NCBI GenBank assembly: GCA_017456885.1
Contig: JAFTIM010000004.1
Location: 62,001-126,000, forward strand
Direction: 5' to 3'
DNA length: 64,000 bases
From: Paludibacteraceae bacterium
Lineage (GTDB): Bacteria; Bacteroidota; Bacteroidia; Bacteroidales; Paludibacteraceae
The notes under the pieces were generated by a model, which did not search any database, was not told where the DNA came from, and saw only the letters and a program-made list of their open reading frames with translations. Shown piece after piece: positions 18,587 to 26,516 of this stretch (position 1 is the stretch's first letter; the number at the start of each line of letters is the position of its first letter). Both the position numbers and the translations under genes were made by a program.

Positions 18587-19599
18587 ACTCGATGCATATT
18601 ATAGCCACTGCCTTTTATTTTTTTATAGAGTACCAACAACTGATGCCCAACCCCATCCGTCCACAGCATGTCATTATATATCTTGCTGAGCATATCTCTG
18701 AACCATCCTCGGGAATGTGCTTTCGCAAAACAATACGCATCTTTTTGCTTATCTACTCGAATAGTATTCGGATGGTGCAAGGGCAAAATAGGATATACAC
18801 ATTTGCCTCCCCGACCATCGTTAGACCATGTGTGCGTACCTTCCGCATTAAAGCCTATATTGCTAATCAGGTTCTTTTGCGGATGAATAGTCACAGCTCC
18901 CATCTTAAATAGATGGACTTGCATTTGGAAGTCCCAATACGATTTCTTCGCAAAATCTTTTTGAATCTCCAGCACCGCATAATACCACCAAGCAGCCTCT
19001 GCCTTATTTTCTGTCAACGTCAGCACTTGTTTACGAAAGGCTTTTGCATCCATCGTGTGCAAGTCCAAATCAAATCCCTGCCACACTTCGCGCCAACTTG
19101 CCCACGCACCGGTAACCATGTAGCGACTGAAGCCATAGGAATCATCACACTTCCATCTGTCGTCATAAAGAGTTGAATTGATGAACTTTACCTCAGTCCC
19201 TATATAGCGATTGAGTAACTCTGCACAATAGGGAAAGAAATCCGGATGCGCCAAACAATCGTCCTCCATCACTATTCCCTGCTCCACATTGTCAAAAAAC
19301 CATGTTATCCCCGTCACCGGACCGGGACCACAACCGAGGTTCTTATCGCTATAATACCGATGTAAATGAGGTTGCTGTTTCTCGTTTTCAGCAACTGCAT
19401 GCGACAGATAGTTATCCCAAAGCGTATCAATGACTTGTCGGACTTCGGCGCACTTGGCGACATCATTGGCATTTCCCTCACGGGCTCCATCTTGAAACAC
19501 ATACAACTCTTGAGGTTTTGCCTCAAGGATCCGCTCCAAGACCCGTCGAGTATGGTCCGGACGATTGAAAGTGATTAGGAGGATAGGAGTATTCATCAT
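18583..19599 (-). CDS. GT-A glycosyltransferase (GT2/HlpA-like)
   Basis: About 338 residues from ATG at 19599 (ATG at 19596 is equally possible; the TTG at 19605 is less likely). TPILLITFNRPDHTRRVLE opens a GT-A fold. YSDKNLGCGPGPVTGITWFF resembles the subgroup often annotated as HlpA-like nucleotide-diphospho-sugar transferase, and IVMEDDCLAHPDFFPY carries the acidic metal motif. MVTGAWASWREVW is another subgroup signature. It overlaps the GT4 gene by four bases. The sugar transferred is unknown. Confidence 0.85.
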   Translation of the reverse strand: MMNTPILLITFNRPDHTRRVLERILEAKPQELYVFQDGAREGNANDVAKCAEVRQVIDTLWDNYLSHAVAENEKQQPHLHRYYSDKNLGCGPGPVTGITWFFDNVEQGIVMEDDCLAHPDFFPYCAELLNRYIGTEVKFINSTLYDDRWKCDDSYGFSRYMVTGAWASWREVWQGFDLDLHTMDAKAFRKQVLTLTENKAEAAWWYYAVLEIQKDFAKKSYWDFQMQVHLFKMGAVTIHPQKNLISNIGFNAEGTHTWSNDGRGGKCVYPILPLHHPNTIRVDKQKDAYCFAKAHSRGWFRDMLSKIYNDMLWTDGVGHQLLVLYKKIKGSGYNMHRV

Positions 19600-19615
19600 C
19601 AACAAAAAAACACTA

Positions 19616-20638
19616 TTAAAATAACAACTTTTTAGTCCTATATATTTTTTCCAATAAAACGCTAAGTGGAAACCCCATTGGACTTAATAGTATTTTAGAT
19701 TTATAATTTAGCCATGATTTTTTATTTAATATTAATTGCCTATTTTCTTTGACGAATTTATAAAATATTCTTTTTTGTTCGATTGATGTTCGAATCAAAT
19801 CAAACGCAAAATTATTATATCGGCGCTCAATTTCTTGTTTAAACTGATCCGCTAAACCAACATCTATTTTCAGTAAATCCGGATAAAACGACTCTTCTTC
19901 TTGCCCAACGTCAAAAGCAAATTCGTAAATATATTCCCCTTTTTTTATGTGATTAGCATTAAATGTAATGGAACCGTCATTTAGTCTATAATTATAGAGA
20001 ATATCAGGAATAGCTGCAACGCGATTGGACATCACAATCGCCTTCAACATGATAATCGTATCCTCATAATTCATACCATTCACACAAGCAATCTGCTTTT
20101 CACGCCAAAACTGTGTGTTATAAACTGCTCTCCACTCATACCCCAATATATAATGACAATAGTTGGTATTAGCAAATTGTTTCTTCAACAAATTAACACC
20201 TGACATCATAGCATGTTCATCAAACACATGAGGTTCGTCTATTACTTCTTCTTTTTCTGTTACCCTACGATAATTAAACAATATAACATCTAAAGAATTA
20301 GAATACAAATTATTCCACAATTTACCTAAACAATTTGGGGCAATATAGTCATCTTGCCCTACCGGCCAAAAATATATACCACGACATTGAGCAATCAAAT
20401 TATTTAGGTTTGTTGCAACTCTTTGGTTTTGCGAATTTTTAAATAACTTTATATTTGCAAATTTATTTTGGTATTTTTCAACAATATGAATAGAGTTATC
20501 TTGAGAACAATCATCAACACATACAATCTCATACTGATCATACGATATATCTTGTTCTAACAGCGAGTCAAATAATTTTGACAAGTACTTTTCTCCATTA
20601 TATATAGAAACCAAAAACGAAAATTTTATCATCTGCAT
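19616..20638 (-). CDS. GT2 family glycosyltransferase
   Basis: A 340-residue GT-A enzyme: FSFLVSIYNGEKYLSKLFDS, IVCVDDCSQDNSI, and WPVGQDDYIAPNCL in place of the usual D-S-D-D. The start is ATG at 20638 or ATG at 20632 (MIKFSF). The region after residue 200 is AT-rich and ends in a basic helix (LEKIYRTKKLLF). It lies immediately downstream of the truncated GT2 remnant. The aligned motifs indicate an intact, probably active enzyme. Confidence 0.9.
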   Translation of the reverse strand: MQMIKFSFLVSIYNGEKYLSKLFDSLLEQDISYDQYEIVCVDDCSQDNSIHIVEKYQNKFANIKLFKNSQNQRVATNLNNLIAQCRGIYFWPVGQDDYIAPNCLGKLWNNLYSNSLDVILFNYRRVTEKEEVIDEPHVFDEHAMMSGVNLLKKQFANTNYCHYILGYEWRAVYNTQFWREKQIACVNGMNYEDTIIMLKAIVMSNRVAAIPDILYNYRLNDGSITFNANHIKKGEYIYEFAFDVGQEEESFYPDLLKIDVGLADQFKQEIERRYNNFAFDLIRTSIEQKRIFYKFVKENRQLILNKKSWLNYKSKILLSPMGFPLSVLLEKIYRTKKLLF

Positions 20639-20659
20639 TAGAAATAAATAGTTTTTTCT

Positions 20660-21072
20660 TTATATATAAATTTTATAAATCATTCTTTTTATTTGTCTTA
20701 CTCCTACAACTATTTTCCAAATCCATTTATGAGCATGTAATTCATCATATAGTTGCACTTTTTTTTCTGAATCTTTACAATAAAATCATCGGAATCCACA
20801 AACCAAATATACTCACCTCGCGCAATACGGACACCCTCATTTCGAGCTGCTGATAGGCCTCTATTCTGTTCAAAGGTCAGAATCTGCATATGCGGATTCA
20901 TAGACTGGTATTGCTTCAATATTTTTAGAGACCCATCTGTCGAGCAATCATTCATGCAGATTACTTCATACTCGTCTTCCGGCAAGTTCTGCGAGAAGAT
21001 ACTATCTAAACATTGAGCCAAATATTGCTCAACATTATAGATTGGTAATATGTAAGATAAACGAATGGGCAT
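20660..21072 (-). pseudogene. Truncated GT2 glycosyltransferase (internal deletion plus frameshift)
   Basis: ATG at 21072 opens a normal GT2 N-terminus: RLSYILPIYNVEQYLAQCL, VICMNDCSTDGS, NRGLSAARNEG and WFVDSDDF. Twelve or so codons later the frame runs through a run of eight A (minus strand) and stops at 20710 after about 120 residues, against about 300 for intact neighbours. One base shift after the A8 run opens another frame ending at 20660 (VQLYDELHAHKWIWKIVVG...), which looks like a GT2 C-terminal helix. So the middle of the gene has been lost and the two ends are out of frame. A sequencing slip in A8 could explain the frameshift but not the deletion. Confidence 0.8.
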
Positions 21073-21073
21073 A

Positions 21074-21766
21074 TTATGAATTATCAATACATTCTCTATG
21101 AATCACTTCTGTTCCTGCATAATTCTGCATTCCATCTACCAAAACTGGAATCAAATGATGATGATGCAGTATTTTCACTTGATATGGCGTGTGAGCACCA
21201 AAAGTAAACGCATAAAAAGGAATAAATCCTTTGAATTGAATCAAGATATTATTTGCTTTCTCAATATTTTCTTCGAAATCCAAATCACTCATCTCTAAAC
21301 ACTTTTTATGATCCCATCCATGCGAAGCAATACTAACACTGGGATACTTTGACAGGATTTCTCTTATTTCATCATAGGTCAATAGTTGCTCTGTGTCTCT
21401 TTCTTGCTTGTGTACATCATCCAAATAACACGGATTCAAAAATAGTGTAAGAGGGATGTTTTGTTCGCTTAGCCATGGAAGGATATTTAGAACCGACTTC
21501 CAACCATCATCAGCAGTGAGGACAGCATATCTACTGCTTCGAATCTTATCGTTTTTCAAATGATATGCTGCATCTTGCAAAGAAATAAAGGTATAGTCTT
21601 TGCGTAAATTCAAAATACGATTCTTAAATGCACTTATCTCAGTCCAATCGCAAGACCACATCGTAGATGCATCAAACTCTGCTGAAGTTTGATGAAATAC
21701 AAAAACACGAATCGGACGAAGCAAGAGGTGCTGAAGTTTATTTTTAAAATAATTCAGATACTGCAT
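21074..21766 (-). CDS. Polysaccharide deacetylase family protein
   Basis: A 230-residue NodB-like domain. The metal-binding and catalytic acidic pair is in YAVLTADDGWKS, where TADDG replaces the common TFDDG. SIASHGWDHKKC supplies the HxxxH zinc histidines and PFYAFTFGAHTPYQ matches the motif-3 region. Family members remove N- or O-acetyl groups from sugars or chitooligomers. No signal peptide is seen, so it probably acts in the cytoplasm on a lipid-linked or nucleotide sugar. It overlaps the GT8-like gene by 13 bases. Confidence 0.82.
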   Translation of the reverse strand: MQYLNYFKNKLQHLLLRPIRVFVFHQTSAEFDASTMWSCDWTEISAFKNRILNLRKDYTFISLQDAAYHLKNDKIRSSRYAVLTADDGWKSVLNILPWLSEQNIPLTLFLNPCYLDDVHKQERDTEQLLTYDEIREILSKYPSVSIASHGWDHKKCLEMSDLDFEENIEKANNILIQFKGFIPFYAFTFGAHTPYQVKILHHHHLIPVLVDGMQNYAGTEVIHRECIDNS

Positions 21767-22818
21767 ACGTTATCTTTGATATTTCTTTTTCGCAAAACAG
21801 TGAATCTTCTACTTAACATCCATAAACAAGTTGGAATTATATACAAATGATGAGAATATGCTTTCTTTAACCATTTTGAAAAAAACACGCGAAACTGAAA
21901 AAAATCACAAGTGTTGTCAACCTTCGTACAATATAACTTTACTGTATGGCTGATTTGCTTAATCAATTTTATTCGTTGAAATAGATTAGAATGATAAATT
22001 AAATTATCATGTGGTAAGTAAGTACTATGAATATCTATGATTTGTTCTTTAATCCAATTCTGCAAACCATTGTTTTTTATATAATTTAGGACTTGAGGTC
22101 CAAAAAGATAACAGGTATTACGATATGATGGTATATGAAACACAATAGAGTTTGAACAATTAATGTGTTGGGTATAGAGTACCATATTCCATTCATTAGC
22201 TATAGGTTTAATTAGATGTCCCATTTCGATATTTGCTTTTGCTAAACTCGGCTGGTCAATCTTAATACCAAAAGCCAACCCTTCTTTCCAATAAGCATGC
22301 CACAAGGCGAAAAAATTGCGAGTCGCAGGAGTATCTTTACAAAAAATCACCCCTGAAGAAAAGTAATATTCCTCCTTTGAGATATCACATAATGGGGAAA
22401 CCTTTTGAGAAATTTCTTCTTTGGAAACGTTCTGAGAAAATAAAGTATTATCATCTCCAACAGCCCCTACTTCACAAATAAAGTCATCTATCTCTGATAT
22501 TGAACGGCAGCATATTGTATCACAATCCACAAAAAGAAAAGTTCCCTCTATCATCTGCCTTACTTGCGTTTTAATCCACCTAGAGCGATACAGTGGAGTT
22601 AGTGAGTATTCCTCAAACGGAATAACTATCTTTTCAGTTATGTATTGTAATATCTCCCCACGTTTCCCGTGCAACAACAGCTCGGTTTTATCATCCGTCA
22701 ACAGCACAATATGCGCACTCGGATTCCAATAGCGCGCAGACCAAACAGCCATCAATGCCTGCTCGATGTACGTTGCCTCCGGAGCACAAGTAAGAACATA
22801 TACCAGTTTTGTTTTCAT
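21754..22818 (-). CDS. GT8-like glycosyltransferase
   Basis: A 354-residue GT-A protein. LVYVLTCAPEATYIEQALMAVWS opens the fold, HIVLLTDDKTELLL follows, and GTFLFVDCDTICC contains the DxD metal site. SSGVIFCKDTPATRNFFALWHAYW and the IKIDQPSLAKA segment are typical of GT8-like retaining transferases. The C-terminal 100 residues (HSTYLPHDNLIYHSNLFQR) are AT-rich. It follows the large GT-B-like copy B with a 4-base overlap. Donor and acceptor are unknown. Confidence 0.82.
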   Translation of the reverse strand: MKTKLVYVLTCAPEATYIEQALMAVWSARYWNPSAHIVLLTDDKTELLLHGKRGEILQYITEKIVIPFEEYSLTPLYRSRWIKTQVRQMIEGTFLFVDCDTICCRSISEIDDFICEVGAVGDDNTLFSQNVSKEEISQKVSPLCDISKEEYYFSSGVIFCKDTPATRNFFALWHAYWKEGLAFGIKIDQPSLAKANIEMGHLIKPIANEWNMVLYTQHINCSNSIVFHIPSYRNTCYLFGPQVLNYIKNNGLQNWIKEQIIDIHSTYLPHDNLIYHSNLFQRIKLIKQISHTVKLYCTKVDNTCDFFQFRVFFSKWLKKAYSHHLYIIPTCLWMLSRRFTVLRKRNIKDNVCSI

Positions 22819-24320
22819 CCGACAATTCTCCTTATTTTTCTGATTGCACGACGAATCTGATATTTGAGTATCACTCTATTCAACGAGTGATATTTCTTTA
22901 GCAGTCCATAACAATAGCCAAGCCCATCCAGCATCCCGCTATGGTCTATCATTAGCCACCACTCTACGAGGGCATTATACTGAATCGAATAAAACCGTAA
23001 CGGCACTTGCGTTTCATTGCTTGTAATAGTACGCACCAGCAATTCATCAAATTCCTCCGGTTTAATAATAGCCTTATAGAGTTCATCACCTCGTTTCTTA
23101 CGATATTCCTCATCGTTGATCAGTTTACCTGCCTCCGTGAAAAAGGACGACCTATCGCTGGTGGAAATAGAAGGTTGGGCATTGTAATCCAAGACCTGCT
23201 CCGTTTCATTATTGGTATTGAGCCAATCAGGATAGAACTGCAGAATAGGTTTATGATTGATAGCAGCATATTGTGTCATCAAGCCACCAGACATAGGACA
23301 AGTTCCCATAAATATATCAATATGCTGAAAAACCTCGTTAATATCCGCGCGGAAACCGATATTTACCAACCGTTCAGCATAGTCTCTCTCAGCCAGGAAA
23401 GTCTTCAATCGTTCCTGCTCTTTGGGTGATATATTCTTGGCTGCATAGAATATCAACAAATTGGGATACCGAACTACCAACTCTCGTAGCAAAGTCCAAT
23501 ATGTATTATCCTTATCTATGGTTTTATAATAATCGCCACCAGTGAAGAGTACGACTTTGCCTTCGGTGCTTACAGGGAAACCGACAAACTCTCGCTTAAC
23601 GACACAAGGATAATAGGGCATCAGGAGAATCTGCTCTCGTTTGAATCCGCGCTTCTCGTAATCTATCGTAGCACCAAACTGACGATATGGCAACACATAG
23701 TCCACATGTCCGGCACCAAACCAAAAATTATGGTCTCCCAAATCAATATAATACTTTGTAATGCCACCACCGATAGCCGGCAATACATAGTTAAATGTCG
23801 TGTAACTGTTCGTATGTACAAAGATTTTCGCCGGAGCGTACTCACATATATGCCGATAAATATCCCGTACCTTTTCGAAACGCGCTTTTGTGTTATCCAT
23901 CTGCACAATAGTGATATTTCGATATGGGCGAAGATGTTCTATGATAGGTGTTAGCTGCGCCGTAATACCTTGATTATGGTCGCAAAGGACATACAATACC
24001 TCATATCCTGCTTTTGCCAATGCCGCAAGGTACTGCACCGCCAACACATACGTTGTACCGAATTTATCAAAGAACACTATACGCTTGGGATTGAGCTTTG
24101 CGGGACATTTATCAGGAGGGCAGATATGAGTTGAGACTGCAGCAATCACGTCATCCAATTCAGAATCTGCATAACGCCAATTGTATTGGCATACTAATGC
24201 CGAAATGTTTGCCAGCAACCTATCCACAAGTAGGTAATCCCCTTTACCGCACGCCTCCAATGCCTCTTCTTTTAAGACATTGTATGTGTATCGTAAATCT
24301 TGTAATGACAGTTCCACCAT
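22815..24320 (-). CDS. Large GT-B-like protein, copy B (paralogue of 8130-9608)
   Basis: A 501-residue cytoplasmic protein with no signal peptide or membrane segment. The C-terminal half carries LFTGGDYYKTIDKDNTYW, FYAAKNISPKEQERL and HIDIFMGTCPMSGGLMTQYAA, which parallel blocks in the copy A product. This points to a GT-B-like donor-binding half, but no named family is recognised. It lies directly downstream of the DegT aminotransferase copy B (8-base gap), as copy A lies downstream of the other amino-sugar cassette. A role in transferring the amino-deoxy sugar made by the cassette is a reasonable inference. Confidence 0.65.
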   Translation of the reverse strand: MVELSLQDLRYTYNVLKEEALEACGKGDYLLVDRLLANISALVCQYNWRYADSELDDVIAAVSTHICPPDKCPAKLNPKRIVFFDKFGTTYVLAVQYLAALAKAGYEVLYVLCDHNQGITAQLTPIIEHLRPYRNITIVQMDNTKARFEKVRDIYRHICEYAPAKIFVHTNSYTTFNYVLPAIGGGITKYYIDLGDHNFWFGAGHVDYVLPYRQFGATIDYEKRGFKREQILLMPYYPCVVKREFVGFPVSTEGKVVLFTGGDYYKTIDKDNTYWTLLRELVVRYPNLLIFYAAKNISPKEQERLKTFLAERDYAERLVNIGFRADINEVFQHIDIFMGTCPMSGGLMTQYAAINHKPILQFYPDWLNTNNETEQVLDYNAQPSISTSDRSSFFTEAGKLINDEEYRKKRGDELYKAIIKPEEFDELLVRTITSNETQVPLRFYSIQYNALVEWWLMIDHSGMLDGLGYCYGLLKKYHSLNRVILKYQIRRAIRKIRRIVG

Positions 24321-24328
24321 CTTCTTTG

Positions 24329-25534
24329 CTACTTAAATGCATTCAACAAATTCACCACATATTCCGCCTGCTCTATAGTCAAACATGGACTCATCGGGAT
24401 TGACAATTCCTCATTAGCCAAACGCTCAGTAATCGGCAAAGACAATTTGGGAGTATTCCAAGACTCATTGACATAACACTCTTGCTCATGCGGAGCAATA
24501 GGATAGTGAATTACACTACCTACTCCATTCGCTTCTAAATAGTCATGCAGTCTATCCCTGTTACTCTCCAAGTCATTCCCTTCAGGGGAGGATTTTGGAG
24601 AGGCTACCAAAATCGGAAAGAGATGATACGCATTCTGCTCATGGGGCAGGCGGTCTGGCAAGGTAATCAGCGGATTGCAGATATGTTCATAATAATAGTC
24701 AGCCACTTGCTGGCGTTTCTTCACATCCTCATCCAGATATCTTAATTTTACATCAAGCACAGCTGCCTGAATCTCATCCAAGCGACTATTGCGACCGGCA
24801 TACTTGAAGACATACTTGCGTTGGCTACCATAGTTCGCCAAGGCTCGAATAGCCGTAGCCAACTCATCATCATCCGTCGTCACAGCACCACCGTCGCCTA
24901 GAGCGCCAAGATTTTTACCTGGGTAGAAGCTGTGACCTGCGGCTGAACCTATTGAACCTGTTTTAAGTTCCCTTCCCTTTAGGGAGGGGCTAGGGGTAGG
25001 CTGATCAGGGGACTGTGGGGCAACGTAGGCACAACCATGGGCTTGGGCATTATCTTCGATAAGCTTCAAGCCATATTTATCACAGAGATTAAGAATATGC
25101 TGTGTGCAAGCCAAGCGACCATAGAGGTGGACGATGCAGATGGCTTTAGTGCGTTCGGTGATTCGTTCTTCAATGAGTGAATCATCAATTTGCAAAGTAT
25201 CTACGCGGGGTTCTACCAATACGGGAACAAGGTTGTTCTCGGTAATTGCTAAGATAGTAGCGATATAGGTGTTGGCAGGTACGATGACTTCATCACCTGG
25301 CTTCATTACACCTAATTCGATGTATGCACGGAAAATCCAAATCAGTGCATCCAAACCATTGGCACAACCAATACAATGCTTGGTGCCGATATACTCGGCA
25401 TAGTGCTTCTCAAATTGCTCATTCTCCTTGCCCTGCAAGTACCAACCACTATCCACCACACGAAGCACTGCATCGTGAATTTCATCTTTATATTTAGCCG
25501 TTACATCTTGTAACGAAAGGAATGGGATGTTCAT
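24329..25534 (-). CDS. DegT/DnrJ/EryC1 sugar 3-aminotransferase, copy B, with two in-frame insertions
   Basis: A 401-residue PLP enzyme; Lys207 in [10 protein letters not shown] is the Schiff-base lysine and DNAQAHG is at 161-167. Relative to copy A (373 residues) it has two extra segments: about 17 residues after HGC (around 171-189, with [12 protein letters not shown]) and about 11 residues after LFPILV (around 311-325, with [13 protein letters not shown]). Together they account for the full 28-residue length difference. Both are encoded by palindromic DNA. Both fall where copy A has short loops (KYNGKR and KNGKRD), so the fold may tolerate them. Likely reaction: amination at C3 of a 3-keto-6-deoxy sugar supplied by the adjacent FdtA-like protein. 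Confidence 0.92.
   Translation of the reverse strand: MNIPFLSLQDVTAKYKDEIHDAVLRVVDSGWYLQGKENEQFEKHYAEYIGTKHCIGCANGLDALIWIFRAYIELGVMKPGDEVIVPANTYIATILAITENNLVPVLVEPRVDTLQIDDSLIEERITERTKAICIVHLYGRLACTQHILNLCDKYGLKLIEDNAQAHGCAYVAPQSPDQPTPSPSLKGRELKTGSIGSAAGHSFYPGKNLGALGDGGAVTTDDDELATAIRALANYGSQRKYVFKYAGRNSRLDEIQAAVLDVKLRYLDEDVKKRQQVADYYYEHICNPLITLPDRLPHEQNAYHLFPILVASPKSSPEGNDLESNRDRLHDYLEANGVGSVIHYPIAPHEQECYVNESWNTPKLSLPITERLANEELSIPMSPCLTIEQAEYVVNLLNAFK
24564..24602. repeat. Intragenic palindromic insertion 2 in DegT copy B
   Basis: A 39-base imperfect palindrome: perfect 8-base outer arms CTCTCCAA and TTGGAGAG plus an inner CCCT/AGGG pair around the centre. It encodes most of the 11-residue segment absent from the paralogue. 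Confidence 0.85.
24961..25020. repeat. Intragenic palindromic insertion 1 in DegT copy B
   Basis: Core near-palindrome on the plus strand, CCCTTCCCTTTAGGGAGGGG, encodes SPSLKGRE on the minus strand. The flanks contribute the rest of the 17 extra residues. From general experience, [12 protein letters not shown] strings recur in many unrelated Bacteroidetes proteins, so this looks like a dispersed repeat; that link is recollection, not a search. Confidence 0.8.
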
Positions 25535-25600
25535 ATTTTGTGTTTAATACTTAATAAGTTAATGTTGATGGATTAATGTTGAACAAATCTAATTCATTCC

Positions 25601-26488
25601 TCAATGAGTTAATTCCTTCACTCTCCACTCCTTAAACTCCTCGTAAGAGCGAATATAATCCGCCTCATCGTATTTCTCACTTGCAAGTACAAGACACACA
25701 CTACCCGAAGAGAAATCATCCAATTCACGCCATATACCAGGTTTTACCAAAAGTCCTTGATATGGACGATTAAGAACAAATGCTTGTTTTACGCAGCCAT
25801 CATCTAAAGTAACGGTAAAACAACCACTTGCTGCAATAATCAACTGATATAGAGATTTGTGTGCATGTCCACCACGACTTACACCGCCTGGCACGTCATA
25901 TAAATAATAGATTCGTTTGGTATTAAATGGTATTGTTTCACCATTTTCCACAACACATATATCTCCTTTGCGAACAGAATGATGTCGATCAAGTTCTACA
26001 ATGTAGCAATCGCTTATGTTGTGTTTTTCGCATCCGCAAGCAAGGTTAGAGGTAGAAATGTTAGCAGAGCTGGTTTCTTCGCCTTTAAATTTTAAACTTT
26101 CCACTTTAAACTCATTGTAATCACGAATTGCATCCGAGGGATCGTAGTGCGTAGATGCAGCAATTACTGCTACAGAATTAGTGGAAAAATTATCAATCAT
26201 ACGCCACATTCCTTTAGGAACATATACTCCCATATAAGACCTATTCAGCGAGAACTTATATTGTTGCACTCCATCATCCACCAGAACATCAAAACTGCCA
26301 GACATAGCCACTATAAACTCCTCTGTTTCCCTATATGCTACGCCACCACGCGTCTCGCCACCAGGAACATCGTATATCCAATGCACACGCTGAATGACAA
26401 ACGGGATATTATTATCGTTCTCAAAAAACGATAAATTTCCACGATCATCAAGAATCTTAGGCAGTTGAATTATTTGTGGGTAATTCAT
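25601..26488 (-). CDS. Tandem FdtA/WxcM-like cupin protein (two domains)
   Basis: About 295 residues from ATG at 26488; the longer frame to 26644 reads back into the Wzt gene and is not used. Domain 1 (about 1-128) contains [18 protein letters not shown] and FDVLVDDG. Domain 2 (about 161-295) contains YLYDVPGGVSRGGHAHKS and FTVTLDDG. The catalytic-type histidine pair is present only in domain 2 (208, 210); domain 1 has Val50 and Tyr52 there. A linker (129-160) with SLKFKGEETSS and CGCEK joins them. Domain 2 is expected to do the 3,4-ketoisomerisation for the adjacent aminotransferase. Domain 1 may be structural or have another activity. Confidence 0.85.
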   Translation of the reverse strand: MNYPQIIQLPKILDDRGNLSFFENDNNIPFVIQRVHWIYDVPGGETRGGVAYRETEEFIVAMSGSFDVLVDDGVQQYKFSLNRSYMGVYVPKGMWRMIDNFSTNSVAVIAASTHYDPSDAIRDYNEFKVESLKFKGEETSSANISTSNLACGCEKHNISDCYIVELDRHHSVRKGDICVVENGETIPFNTKRIYYLYDVPGGVSRGGHAHKSLYQLIIAASGCFTVTLDDGCVKQAFVLNRPYQGLLVKPGIWRELDDFSSGSVCLVLASEKYDEADYIRSYEEFKEWRVKELTH

Positions 26489-26516
26489 AAAATACGGATG
26501 TCTATGCAATGTGAAA

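Noticed and set aside
25535..25600. Short direct repeat of TTAATGTTGA between DegT copy B and the tandem FdtA gene
   Set aside because: Too short and AT-rich to mean anything by itself.
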